Assembly: GCA_035550975.1 (NCBI GenBank)
Contig: DASZOC010000020.1
Span: forward strand, 1-29,544
DNA length: 29,544 bases
Direction of reading: 5' to 3'
Origin: DASZOC01 sp035550975
GTDB lineage: Bacteria; Actinomycetota; CADDZG01; WHSQ01
Below the pieces are notes generated by a model. The model worked only from the letters and a program-made list of their open reading frames with translations. It made no database searches and was not told the origin of the DNA. Numbering within the stretch: position 1 is the first letter of the stretch; each line of letters opens with the position of its first letter. Shown here in pieces: positions 15,385-22,747 of the stretch. A program made the translations under genes and the position numbers.

Positions 15385-17031
15385 ATGCGTGTCCGCAGAG
15401 CCAGAAGTGCGCTCGTCGCCGCCCTCGCCCTCGCCCTGCTCGTACCTCCGGCCGGCGCGCAGGGCCGACCGTTCGCGACCACGACGGGGCGGTCGGAGCC
15501 GATCTATTCGGAGACGGTGCAGGAGGAATACCGGATCCCGACGCGCTTCGGTCGCATCTACGGCGTCGTCGTCCGGCCCGTGGTGCCCGAGGGCGTCAAG
15601 GTCCCGGTGATCCTGACGTACTCGCCTTACAACGTCACCCGGCGGTCCCACAACGCCGCGAGCTACCGCGACCGCTTGTCGGACTTCTTCGTCCCGCGCG
15701 GCTATGCACGCGCCGTCTTCGACCTGGTCGGCACCAGGGAATCGGGCGGGTGCTACGACTACGGAGGGATCCGCGAACGCAAGACGGCAGCTGCCGTCGT
15801 CGACTACCTCGGCTCGCGCGACTGGTCCAACGGCAAGGTGGGGATGATCGGCGTCTCCTATGACGGCACGACCCCGTGGGCGGCGGCGGGCGAGGCGCCG
15901 AAGCACCTCACGACGATCGTTCCGCAGGTCGGCATCGGGCGCTGGTGGGACTACGCGTATGGGCAGGGTATTCGTTTCTACTCCGGGTCCGGGACGCCCT
16001 ACCTCTTCGACTTCGGCTTCGGCTTCCTGCCTCCGACGGACCCGCGCGACCCACACTCGTTCGGCGAATCCGCTGCGGATCACATGAGACCATGCGAACG
16101 CGTCGAGCACAACGAACGCGCCTTCTTGCCGGATCCCGTCTACGACGGTTTCTGGGACGAGCGCGACTACCTGAGCCGCATACACCGGGTCCGCGCCAGC
16201 GTGATGATCGAGGGCAGTTGGCGCGACTACAACGTCCACGCGATCAACTCGATCGAGATGTGGGACGGGCTTCCGGACGCACATCCGAAGAAGCTCGTGA
16301 TGGGCCAACAGGGGCACGATGAGTCGCGCCTCATCGATGCGCAGAACATCCGCCACGCGTGGTTCGACCACTGGCTGCTGGGACTGGACACGGGGATTAT
16401 GGATCTCCCGCGCGTCGACAGCGACACCGGGTTCGCACCGGGTACGCGGTTCCAGGATGAGGAGTGGCCACCGCGGGGCACGCGCCGGGTCGGGTATCGG
16501 CTGGTTGCACGCGAGAGAAGCAATGCTTTCGTTCTGCAAGACAAGCAGAGGGCCGTCTGGACCGACGACGAGCCGCTCCTCAACGAAAACATCGTCCTCG
16601 ATGGCCTCGCGGGAGACGCTGCGATCACGTTCCTTGGAGGTGTCGAGCCTAAGGACGTTCGTATCGCGGGGATCCCCAAGCTGGACGCGTGGCTGATCAG
16701 CAGCGGAGAGTCGACGTTCCTCACGCCGGTCCTGTTCGATGTCGGTCCAAACTCGACACGCGTCATCGCCCGTGGGCTCCTCAACTCGAGGAACCGCGAG
16801 TCCAACAGGACGTCGTTGCCGTTGATCCCGGGGGAAGCATGGCGCGGCCGCGTCTACTTCCAGCCGATCGACTGGGTCGTGAAGCGGGGGCACCGCCTGG
16901 GCCTCGCGGTGATGTCGATGAACTCGTACGAAGCGCTGTACCCCGATGACATCCGGTCGACGAACGAGATCCTGCTCGACGGGCGGTCGCGTCTCATCGT
17001 GCCGCGCAACCGCGATACGACGATCCCGTAA
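15385..17031 (+). CDS. Secreted CocE/NonD family hydrolase (X-Pro dipeptidyl-peptidase S15-like)
   Basis: 548 residues. Residues 1-25 are a signal peptide (basic MRVRRAR, hydrophobic core, PPAGAQ). The alpha/beta hydrolase domain carries the nucleophile Ser158 in GVSYDG and an upstream GCYDYGG segment typical of CocE/S15 enzymes; the catalytic His is probably in GQQGHDE, after the lid region. The C-terminal part from about residue 380 is the beta jelly-roll of X-Pro dipeptidyl-peptidases (SLPLIPGEAWRG, KRGHRLGLAV). It likely hydrolyses an ester or acyl-peptide outside the cell; the substrate is unknown. GGGAG lies 8 nt before the ATG. The frame stays open upstream of this ATG, but only this start places the signal peptide at the N-terminus. 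Confidence 0.88.
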   Translation: MRVRRARSALVAALALALLVPPAGAQGRPFATTTGRSEPIYSETVQEEYRIPTRFGRIYGVVVRPVVPEGVKVPVILTYSPYNVTRRSHNAASYRDRLSDFFVPRGYARAVFDLVGTRESGGCYDYGGIRERKTAAAVVDYLGSRDWSNGKVGMIGVSYDGTTPWAAAGEAPKHLTTIVPQVGIGRWWDYAYGQGIRFYSGSGTPYLFDFGFGFLPPTDPRDPHSFGESAADHMRPCERVEHNERAFLPDPVYDGFWDERDYLSRIHRVRASVMIEGSWRDYNVHAINSIEMWDGLPDAHPKKLVMGQQGHDESRLIDAQNIRHAWFDHWLLGLDTGIMDLPRVDSDTGFAPGTRFQDEEWPPRGTRRVGYRLVARERSNAFVLQDKQRAVWTDDEPLLNENIVLDGLAGDAAITFLGGVEPKDVRIAGIPKLDAWLISSGESTFLTPVLFDVGPNSTRVIARGLLNSRNRESNRTSLPLIPGEAWRGRVYFQPIDWVVKRGHRLGLAVMSMNSYEALYPDDIRSTNEILLDGRSRLIVPRNRDTTIP

Positions 17032-17056
17032 CGCCTGAGCCGAGGTAGCTCCGCCC

Positions 17057-17062
17057 TATACT
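17057..17062 (+). promoter_or_regulatory. Leaderless -10 box (TATACT)
   Basis: TATACT is followed by CCCGCC and the GTG at 17069, the same 6-nt spacing as other leaderless genes here. It lies 25 nt after the hydrolase stop, so the Fe-S gene has its own promoter. Confidence 0.65.
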
Positions 17063-17068
17063 CCCGCC

Positions 17069-19246
17069 GTGCTCGAGAAGCTCCTGATGGCGGTGCTACT
17101 CCTGATAACGGTGGCGGCCTTCGCGCGCCGCACCCTGCAGCTGGTGGGGTTGGTCCAGCTCGGTGCCGCCGACGACCGGAGGCCGCAGAGCTGGTACCGC
17201 AAGATCAAGGACCAGATCGTCGTCGTGTTCGGCCAGCGCAAGCTCCTGCAATGGACGATCCCCGGCGTGATGCACTTCCTGATCTTCTGGGGCTTCGTCG
17301 TCCTGTTCACAACGATCGTGGAGGCGTTCGGAGCGATCTTCGTGGACGGCTTCGCGCTGCCCCTGATCGGGCGGTGGGGGCCGCTCGGGGCGCTGCAGGA
17401 CTTCTTCGTCGTCGCGGTGCTCGTCGGCATCGGCATGGCCTTCGCGATCCGCAAGATCCAGCGGCCCGGCCGCTTCCGCGGCTCACACCTGAAAGAAGCC
17501 GACTACATCCTCTATGCGATCACGGGCATCATGGTGACGATCCTTCTCACGCGCGGCGCCGACATAGTGGTCGGCCACTTCCCCTACGACCCCTCGTGGA
17601 CGCCGGTGTCGAACTTCGCATCGAAAGTCTTCACGGGACTCTCGCACTCGGCACAGGAAGCCTGGCGGACCGTCTTCTTGTGGTGGCACTCGTTGATCAT
17701 CCTGGGCTTCCTCGTCTACATCACCTACTCGAAGCACCTCCACATCATCACGGCCGGCATCAACGTGCTGTTCACGTCCGAGCGTCCGAAGGGGGCGCTG
17801 AAGCCGATGGACATCAACGTCGAAGAGATGTCCGAAGACGACGTGTTCGGCGCCGCGCGCCTGCCTGATCTGACGTGGAAGACGTTGCTCGACGGCATGA
17901 CGTGCACCGAGTGCGGTCGTTGCCAGAGCCAGTGCCCCGCATGGAACACAGGCAAGCCGTTGTCGCCGAAGTTGTTGATCATGGACATCCGCGATCACAT
18001 GTTCGAGCACGGACCTGCGCTCCTGGCCGCGAAGAAGGAAGGGCCGGAGGCATACCAGTCGGTGCTGGACGCGCTGCCGCCCCTGAATCCGGACATCGTC
18101 GAAGACGAGGTCATCTGGGACTGCACGACGTGTGGCGCGTGCGTCCAGGCGTGCCCGGTCAACATCGAGCACATCGACGCGATCGTCGACATGCGGCGCA
18201 ACCTGGTGATGGGCGAGTCGCGTTTCCCGCGCGAGATGCAGAGCGCGCTGCAGAACATGGAGAACACCGGCAACCCCTGGGGAGCCCCGCCGAACACCCG
18301 GACCGACTGGATGCAGGGGACGTCGAAGCAGGAGCCGCTCGAGATCCCGCACATCTCCGAGGCACCGAACGCGGACGTGCTCTTCTGGGTTGGCTGCGCC
18401 GGTGCGTTCGACGACCGCAACAAGAAGGTCGTATACGACTTCGCCCGGTTGATGCAGATCGCGGGGATCAAGTTCGCGGTACTCGGGGCGGACGAACAGT
18501 GCACCGGTGATCCGGCGCGGCGGATGGGGGCCGAATACATCTTCCAGATGCTCGCAGAAGCGAACGTCGAAGCCATGAACGCGAACAAGGTCAAGAAGAT
18601 CGTCACCATCTGTCCCCACTGCTTCAACACGATCTTCAACGAGTACCCGCAGTACGGCGGGAACTTCGAGGTCGTCCACCACACCGAGTTCCTCGCGGAC
18701 CTCGTCGACCGCGGCGTTCTGCGGCCGAAGAAGGGCATGGAGAGGACGATCACGTACCACGACCCCTGTTACCTGGCGCGGCACAACGACATCGAGGATG
18801 GCGCGCGCCTCGTCCTCGAGTCGATCCCCGGCGCCGAATACGAGGAGCTCCACCGCCACGGTCACAAGACCTTCTGTTGCGGAGCCGGCGGCGGTCGTAT
18901 GTGGATGGAGGAGCACATGGGCAAGAAGTGCAACGTCGAACGCACCGACGAAGCACTCGCATCTGCCTCCGACACCCTTGCCGTCGGCTGCCCGTTCTGT
19001 AACGTCATGCTCAACGACGGGATCACCGAACGGAAGCGTGACGACGAGATGGTCGTGCGCGACGTCGCGCAGATCCTGCTGGAGTCGATCGAGTTCCACC
19101 CCGAGTCGTCGGCCGCGAAAGCAAACGGCAACGGCCGCGGCGGGAACGGCAACGGTCACGGCGACACCGACTACCCCGCTACCGACTCGCCCGACGAGAT
19201 GGACGGCGACACGTCGACCGAAGAGGTACGCCAGCGCGTCGACTAA
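17069..19246 (+). CDS. Membrane Fe-S oxidoreductase (NarI-like + HdrD-like)
   Basis: 725 residues. The N-terminal half has five or so membrane helices (about 3-19, 65-88, 105-127, 143-162, 200-221) with histidines in MHFLIFWG and WWHSLIILG that could bind haem, as in NarI-type subunits. Two 4Fe-4S motifs follow: CTECGRCQSQCP (near 278) and CTTCGACVQACP (near 352). Then come two CCG domains: VGCAGAFDDRN (near 440) with QCTGDP and CPHC, and DPCYLARHNDIEDG (near 565) with FCCGAGGG and GCPFC. The layout matches the actinobacterial iron-sulfur reductase family of M. tuberculosis Rv0338c. It probably moves electrons between the quinone pool and a cytosolic partner; the donor is unknown. The 40-residue tail is Gly/Asn-rich, then acidic. 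Confidence 0.88.
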   Translation: MLEKLLMAVLLLITVAAFARRTLQLVGLVQLGAADDRRPQSWYRKIKDQIVVVFGQRKLLQWTIPGVMHFLIFWGFVVLFTTIVEAFGAIFVDGFALPLIGRWGPLGALQDFFVVAVLVGIGMAFAIRKIQRPGRFRGSHLKEADYILYAITGIMVTILLTRGADIVVGHFPYDPSWTPVSNFASKVFTGLSHSAQEAWRTVFLWWHSLIILGFLVYITYSKHLHIITAGINVLFTSERPKGALKPMDINVEEMSEDDVFGAARLPDLTWKTLLDGMTCTECGRCQSQCPAWNTGKPLSPKLLIMDIRDHMFEHGPALLAAKKEGPEAYQSVLDALPPLNPDIVEDEVIWDCTTCGACVQACPVNIEHIDAIVDMRRNLVMGESRFPREMQSALQNMENTGNPWGAPPNTRTDWMQGTSKQEPLEIPHISEAPNADVLFWVGCAGAFDDRNKKVVYDFARLMQIAGIKFAVLGADEQCTGDPARRMGAEYIFQMLAEANVEAMNANKVKKIVTICPHCFNTIFNEYPQYGGNFEVVHHTEFLADLVDRGVLRPKKGMERTITYHDPCYLARHNDIEDGARLVLESIPGAEYEELHRHGHKTFCCGAGGGRMWMEEHMGKKCNVERTDEALASASDTLAVGCPFCNVMLNDGITERKRDDEMVVRDVAQILLESIEFHPESSAAKANGNGRGGNGNGHGDTDYPATDSPDEMDGDTSTEEVRQRVD

Positions 19247-19255
19247 CGACGAGGT

Positions 19256-19299
19256 GTGCGTAGTTACCCACCGAACGGTCGGTAGCTAACCCCACGCAC
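19256..19299. terminator. Long imperfect hairpin between convergent genes
   Basis: GTGCG/CGCAC, GTTA/TAAC and ACCGA/TCGGT pair in order around an ACGG loop, spanning 19256-19299, 9 nt after the Fe-S gene stop. A second 8-bp inverted repeat GCCCGCTG (19312-19319) and CAGCGGGC (19362-19369) follows. The rest of the 147-nt gap holds nothing else I can identify. There is no T-run, so it may be a factor-dependent or bidirectional stop. Confidence 0.45.
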
Positions 19300-19393
19300 G
19301 TAATCACCGGGGCCCGCTGTGCCGGCGTTGCCCCTGCGACCGGGAGACATCGATCGCGAACCAGCGGGCGGGGCAGCGTGGTGCTGGGGACGG

Positions 19394-19927
19394 TTACTCG
19401 GTGACGGCCGCGACCGTCTGTTCGAGCTGCTTGAGGTGGGCGAGGTCGTGCCCGGCGACGAGCGCGAGACTGGTCCCGAAGGGCTCCGAGCCGCGCTCCG
19501 AATGGCGGGCGTCCTTCGTCCACTGCTCGGTCGGCGTCTCCTCGACCAGCCACACGTTCGCCCGTCGGAGCGACGCGAACGCGGCGAGCAGCTCGGGGAA
19601 CGACGGCCGGGGCAGCTTGATCCAGGCATCCTGGTCGTAGCCGGGATAGACGGGGTCGTTCTCGGCGAGGGTGAAACGCCAGCGGAACGAGTAGACGACC
19701 TCCGCGTCGAAGAGGTGCCCGAGGATCTCTTCGGCCGACCACTCCCCCGGCTCCGGTCGCCTCTGCAGCGTGTCCAGGTCCAGCTCGTCGGTCAGCTCCG
19801 CGACGCGCTCGGGAGTGGCGGCAAGGACCGCCTCCAGGTCCTGATCTCCCAGGAGCTCCAGCAGCGCCTTCTGATACGCCTCCGGCTCGGCCACGGGGTC
19901 GGGGGTCACGATCTTTTCTTCCGGCAT
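19394..19927 (-). CDS. DinB/YfiT-like family protein
   Basis: 177 residues. The chain is a four-helix bundle type with the DinB metal triad: His in EILGHLFDAE and the pair in AGHDLAHLKQLE near the C-terminus. RPEPGEWSAEE, before the first His, is the common family segment. Members include thiol-dependent transferases and mycothiol-dependent enzymes, so a low-molecular-weight-thiol link would suit an organism with mca, but this is inference. GAGGAG lies 6 nt before the ATG. It starts 2 nt after the dcd stop, so both are one operon. Confidence 0.82.
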   Translation of the reverse strand: MPEEKIVTPDPVAEPEAYQKALLELLGDQDLEAVLAATPERVAELTDELDLDTLQRRPEPGEWSAEEILGHLFDAEVVYSFRWRFTLAENDPVYPGYDQDAWIKLPRPSFPELLAAFASLRRANVWLVEETPTEQWTKDARHSERGSEPFGTSLALVAGHDLAHLKQLEQTVAAVTE

Positions 19928-19929
19928 CG

Positions 19930-20496
19930 CTACTCCTCGAAGTTGACGTGATAGCGCGACGGGGTGGGGCCCCGCTGACCCTGGTACTTGGAGCCGACGG
20001 CGCGGCTCCCGTAGGGGTTCTGGGCGGGTGAGGTCAGCTGGAAGAAGCTGATCTGGCCGATCTTCATGTTCGGGTAGATCGTGATCGGCAGGTTCGCTAC
20101 GTTCGAGAGCTCGAGCGTCAGGTGGCCTTCGAAACCCGGATCCACGTAGCCGGCGGTCGAATGGATCAAGAGCCCCAGACGGCCGAGGGAGCTCTTTCCT
20201 TCGAGGCGCGCGACGAGGTGGTCGGGCAGCTTGACGTATTCCATCGTCGAACCGAGCACGAACTCGCCGGGATGAAGGATGAACGCCTCTTCCTCTTTGA
20301 CCTCGACGACCTCCGTCAGGTCCTCCATCGGCATCTTCACGTCGATGAACGGGTGGCGGGCGTTGTGGAACGTGCGGAAGAAGCGGTCGACGTGCAGGTC
20401 GACCGACGAGGGCTGGACGTCGGCCTCGTCGAACGGCTCGATGCCGATCCGTCCGGCGGCGATCGCCGCCCGGATGTCGCGGTCGGAGAGGATCAT
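19930..20496 (-). CDS. dcd: dCTP deaminase, probably dUMP-forming
   Basis: 188 residues. It deaminates dCTP and, in the bifunctional actinobacterial form, also cleaves to dUMP and PPi, feeding thymidylate synthesis. Family segments: MILSDRDIRAAI, QPSSVDLHV, FVLGSTMEY, ARLEGKSSLGRLGL, HSTAGYVDPGFEGHLTLEL and SPYGS-like NPYGSRAVGSKYQGQRGP. Length and the GYVDPGFEGH region match the Dcd-Dut bifunctional type of mycobacteria; this subtype call is less certain than the family. The ATG at 20496 follows a TATAGT box by 8 nt and lacks a ribosome binding site. Confidence 0.94.
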   Translation of the reverse strand: MILSDRDIRAAIAAGRIGIEPFDEADVQPSSVDLHVDRFFRTFHNARHPFIDVKMPMEDLTEVVEVKEEEAFILHPGEFVLGSTMEYVKLPDHLVARLEGKSSLGRLGLLIHSTAGYVDPGFEGHLTLELSNVANLPITIYPNMKIGQISFFQLTSPAQNPYGSRAVGSKYQGQRGPTPSRYHVNFEE

Positions 20497-20498
20497 GA

Positions 20499-20520
20499 GG
20501 CGTCACTATATAGAGACGCC
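20499..20520. promoter_or_regulatory. Near-perfect palindrome holding the dcd -10 box
   Basis: GGCGTC and GACGCC (20499-20504, 20515-20520) flank a central palindromic CTATATAG. Over 22 bp only one base pair on each side breaks the symmetry. TATAGT on the minus strand lies 8 nt before the dcd ATG; a TATAGA faces the tRNA gene. It could be a bidirectional promoter or an operator over the promoter. Confidence 0.55.
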
Positions 20521-20577
20521 TGTCGGCGCTTGCTGCCGCCGCGACGACGCCGGGGCCTCGCTACAATCCAGCACCTT

Positions 20578-20648
20578 GCGGGTGTAGCTCAGTGGTAGAG
20601 CGCTAGCTTCCCAAGCTAGATATGAGGGTTCGATTCCCTTCACCCGCT
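20578..20648 (+). tRNA. tRNA-Gly (anticodon CCC)
   Basis: Acceptor GCGGGTG/CACCCGC (7 bp), D arm GCTC-AGTGGTA-GAGC, anticodon arm CTAGC-TTCCCAA-GCTAG with CCC at positions 34-36, a 4-nt variable loop, and T arm GAGGG-TTCGATT-CCCTT. Discriminator base T. CCA is not encoded. The 71-nt length fits tRNA-Gly. A TACAAT box lies about 10 nt upstream and may be its promoter. Confidence 0.95.
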
Positions 20649-20777
20649 CGGAGAGCGGGAGTGTGAAGGGGATCGGACGGTCCCGCGGCATGCCCATCGC
20701 ACTTCTTTCGATTCCCTTCACCCGCTCGGAGATTGTTTGCCTTCACCCGCTCGGGGAGGCGGGTTCACCCGCTCGGA
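20629..20777 (+). repeat. Repeated copies of the tRNA-Gly 3' end
   Basis: A 26-nt segment from the tRNA T loop past its 3' end (20629-20654) recurs exactly at 20707-20732. Shorter copies lie at 20740-20754 (15 nt) and 20764-20777 (14 nt), all containing TTCACCCGCTCGG. An inverted, imperfect copy lies at about 20652-20675. This looks like the scar of site-specific integration at the tRNA gene; no integrase is present. The remainder of the gap to 20856 shows no gene. Confidence 0.85.
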
Positions 20778-20855
20778 AAAAAATGCGCTGTGTCACAAGG
20801 GCTACGGGCGGTTTGTCTAGAAATGTTCCCCCGCCAGCTACGTGAGAGGGGAACC

Positions 20856-21122
20856 GTGGTACATCCGACGAACGACGTGGAGCACGACCTGCGCGAGGGC
20901 GCCGCACTGGCGCTCGGGTGGCTCGAGACGGTCTTTCGCTATTGGGACGAAGTCTCCGATGCTGAACGGCGGCAGATGATCGCGGCGGCACTACTGGGCG
21001 CGAACGAGGTCGCCGTGGCGCTGGATCGCATGGCCGGACGGGCTCCGGAGGAGATCCGTCTTCCGCAAGAGCGGATGGCCGACGAGCTCCTGAAGGTGTC
21101 GGAGAACGGAAGCCGCTCTTAG
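20856..21122 (+). CDS. Small helical hypothetical protein
   Basis: 88 residues from the GTG at 20856, which has AGAGGGG about 5 nt upstream. The frame remains open further upstream, but that part runs through the tRNA-derived repeats and is not coding-like. The protein is rich in Ala, Glu and Arg and probably all helical (EHDLREGAALALGWLETVFR, then ADEL near the end). No transmembrane helix, signal or metal motif is visible. I do not recognise a family. It lies between the tRNA-Gly locus and dnaB and ends in a stable bidirectional hairpin, which supports it being a transcribed unit. It could be cargo left by the element that used the tRNA site. Confidence 0.5.
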   Translation: MVHPTNDVEHDLREGAALALGWLETVFRYWDEVSDAERRQMIAAALLGANEVAVALDRMAGRAPEEIRLPQERMADELLKVSENGSRS

Positions 21123-21126
21123 GTTC

Positions 21127-21152
21127 GCGCCGTCCGTCTCTTCGGTCGGCGC
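21127..21152. terminator. Bidirectional hairpin between the small gene and dnaB
   Basis: GCGCCG (21127-21132) pairs with CGGCGC (21147-21152), with an inner CCG/CGG pairing and a TCTCTT loop. TTCT follows on the plus strand. It lies exactly between the two convergent stops at 21122 and 21155. Confidence 0.6.
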
Positions 21153-21154
21153 TT

Positions 21155-22504
21155 CTAGATCGGCGCCTTCGCGATCGAGGCGAACTTCGTGTACTGATTC
21201 ATGAACGCGAGCCGAACCGTCCCGGTCGGCCCGTTGCGATGCTTGGCAAGGATCAGCTCGGCCTCTCCCCGCGCTTCGGTATCGGGATTGTAGACCTCGT
21301 CCCGGTAGATGAACATCACCAAGTCGGAATCCTGCTCGAGCGCCCCGCTCTCACGAAGGTCACCGAGCATCGGACGTTTGTCCGAACGCATCTCGACGCC
21401 ACGATTCAACTGCGACGCGGCGATAACGGGAACCTGTAGCTCTCGGGCCAGCAACTTGAGACCTCTAGATATCTCCGAGACCTCTTGCTGCCGGTTCTCC
21501 GACTTACGCGGGGATTGCATCAGCTGGATGTAGTCGACGATCACCAAACCGAGACCGTGCTTGGCCTTGAGCCGTCGGCACTTCGCCCGCATCTCCATCA
21601 GGTTGATGTTCGCGGAATCGTCGATGAACACGGGGGCCTCGGCCAGGCGTCCCAGCGCCGCCGAAAGCTTCGTCCAGTCCTGTTCCTGCAACATGCCCTT
21701 GTTGATCCGCTGCGCATCCACCCGCGCTTCGGATGCTAGGAATCGTTTGACGACCTCGTCTTTGGACATCTCGAGGCTGAAGATGATGACCGGCTGTTTG
21801 GAACGGGCCGCTGCATGCAAAGCGAAGTCGTTCATCAGCGAGCTCTTACCCATACTCGGCCGGGCGGCGACGATGACTAGGTTCGATGGCTGGAAACCCG
21901 AGGTCATGTCGTCGAGGTCGGGAAAACCGGTCGAGAGGCCGGTGATGCTCTCGCCGCGCGCGTAGAGCGTCTCGATGTCGGTCATCGACTTCATCAAGAG
22001 CTTGCGGATCTCGTGGTAGTCGTCCTTCAAGCGCTTGTCGCCGACGTTGAAGACCAGCTCTTCGGCCTCGTTGATGGCTTCGGCGACGTCTTCGGGGACG
22101 GAGAAACCGATCTCTTGGACCTGGTTGCCGGCCGCGATCAGAGCGCGCAGCAACGACAGCTCCTCGACGATGCGCGCGTAGTGACCCGCGGACGACGCGG
22201 TCGGGTAGGCCTCGAGGAGACCGTGGATGTAGGGCTTGCCCCCGATGGCGTCGAGCTTGCCCCGGCGGGTCAGCTCGTCGGCGACGCTGATCGCGTCGAC
22301 CGGCTCGCCGCGCGAGTACAGCGACAGGATCGTTTCGTAGATCTCGGTGTGCGCCGGCTTGTAGAAGTGATCCGCTTGCAGGAACTCGATAACGTTCGCG
22401 ATGGCGTCGCGCGATTCGAGCATGGCGCCGAGCACCGACTGCTCGGCGTCGAGGTTGTGTGGCGGTATCCGGTTCGGCCGAACCGCCTCGAGCCTTTGGG
22501 CCAT
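21155..22504 (-). CDS. dnaB: Replicative DNA helicase DnaB
   Basis: 449 residues with no intein. N-terminal primase-interacting domain (PPHNLDAEQSVLGAML, about 14-115), linker, then the RecA-like helicase: Walker A ARPSMGKSS with Lys220, the FSLEMS helicase motif, LGLVIVDYIQLM (Walker B) and LKLLARELQVPVIAASQLNR. It unwinds DNA ahead of the replication fork as a hexamer. The ATG at 22504 has GGGAGG about 8 nt upstream and gives the usual DnaB N-terminus; an in-frame upstream extension is rejected. A perfect LexA box lies 15 nt upstream of the start and near-consensus DnaA boxes lie further up. It follows the rpsF-ssb-rpsR-rplI unit after a 243-nt gap. Confidence 0.97.
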   Translation of the reverse strand: MAQRLEAVRPNRIPPHNLDAEQSVLGAMLESRDAIANVIEFLQADHFYKPAHTEIYETILSLYSRGEPVDAISVADELTRRGKLDAIGGKPYIHGLLEAYPTASSAGHYARIVEELSLLRALIAAGNQVQEIGFSVPEDVAEAINEAEELVFNVGDKRLKDDYHEIRKLLMKSMTDIETLYARGESITGLSTGFPDLDDMTSGFQPSNLVIVAARPSMGKSSLMNDFALHAAARSKQPVIIFSLEMSKDEVVKRFLASEARVDAQRINKGMLQEQDWTKLSAALGRLAEAPVFIDDSANINLMEMRAKCRRLKAKHGLGLVIVDYIQLMQSPRKSENRQQEVSEISRGLKLLARELQVPVIAASQLNRGVEMRSDKRPMLGDLRESGALEQDSDLVMFIYRDEVYNPDTEARGEAELILAKHRNGPTGTVRLAFMNQYTKFASIAKAPI

Positions 22505-22519
22505 GCGCTTTCCTCCCTT

Positions 22520-22533
22520 GGAACGTACGTTCG
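22520..22533 (-). promoter_or_regulatory. LexA (SOS) box upstream of dnaB
   Basis: CGAACGTACGTTCC on the minus strand matches the Gram-positive LexA consensus CGAACRNRYGTTYC at all 14 positions. It ends 15 nt before the dnaB ATG. The core GAACGTACGTTC is a perfect 12-bp palindrome. Confidence 0.65.
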
Positions 22534-22555
22534 CAGCGTAAGGAGGGCATGCGAC

Positions 22556-22573
22556 AAAAACGGGGATTCCCCG
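22556..22573 (-). terminator. Short hairpin with T-run between rplI and dnaB
   Basis: On the minus strand CGGGG-AAT-CCCCG is followed at once by TTTTT (22560-22556). It reads as an intrinsic terminator or attenuator that would separate the ribosomal operon from dnaB. Confidence 0.5.
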
Positions 22574-22632
22574 CGCCCCCCGGGAAGAGCCACCCCGGCC
22601 CGCGACCGCCCGGATGACTGCACGCACGCTAA

Positions 22633-22661
22633 AGGGGCTTACCTGTTGGTAGTAAGCCCCT
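22633..22661 (-). terminator. Strong 10-bp hairpin after rplI
   Basis: AGGGGCTTAC (22633-22642) and GTAAGCCCCT (22652-22661) pair perfectly around a 9-nt loop. On the minus strand CTTTA follows, a weak T-run. It is the likely 3' end of the rpsF-ssb-rpsR-rplI mRNA. Confidence 0.55.
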
Positions 22662-22690
22662 AAAACGTGTGGGTTCGCGCCCTCACCAGC

Positions 22691-22732
22691 GGTGGATAAC
22701 CCTGTGGATCAGGCGGGGTGCGCTGTGGAGAA
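22691..22732 (-). promoter_or_regulatory. Cluster of three near-consensus DnaA boxes
   Basis: On the minus strand TTCTCCACA (22732-22724), TGATCCACA (22711-22703) and TTATCCACC (22699-22691) each differ from TTATCCACA by one base and share orientation. They lie between the rplI stop and dnaB. Confidence 0.5.
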
Positions 22733-22747
22733 ACGGCCCTGCCGGCG

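Noticed and set aside
15153..15863. Plus-strand frame with VPAAGTRTP repeats
   Set aside because: It runs on the same strand out of frame inside the hydrolase gene, with no supported start; repeats are better described as a minisatellite.
15178..16893. Long open frame (571 codons) antisense to the CocE-type hydrolase
   Set aside because: Shadow of codon bias in high-GC DNA; no family motif, while the sense frame has a signal peptide and full S15-type motifs.
17483..19159. 558-codon open frame antisense to the Fe-S oxidoreductase
   Set aside because: Composition is typical of an antisense shadow (Val/Arg/Asp-rich) and the sense frame carries all cysteine motifs.
20733..20855. Upstream extension of the small helical protein
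   Set aside because: It reads through tRNA-derived repeats and has no ribosome binding site.
22549..22617. Short plus-strand ORF (22 codons) behind TAAGGAGG and the LexA box
   Set aside because: Spacing from the purine run to ATG is only 2 nt and the product is low-complexity Pro/Gly; no support as a gene.
22505..22627. N-terminal extension of DnaB
   Set aside because: It would be translated through the LexA box and terminator-like hairpin, and the ATG at 22504 has a good ribosome binding site and the standard N-terminus.
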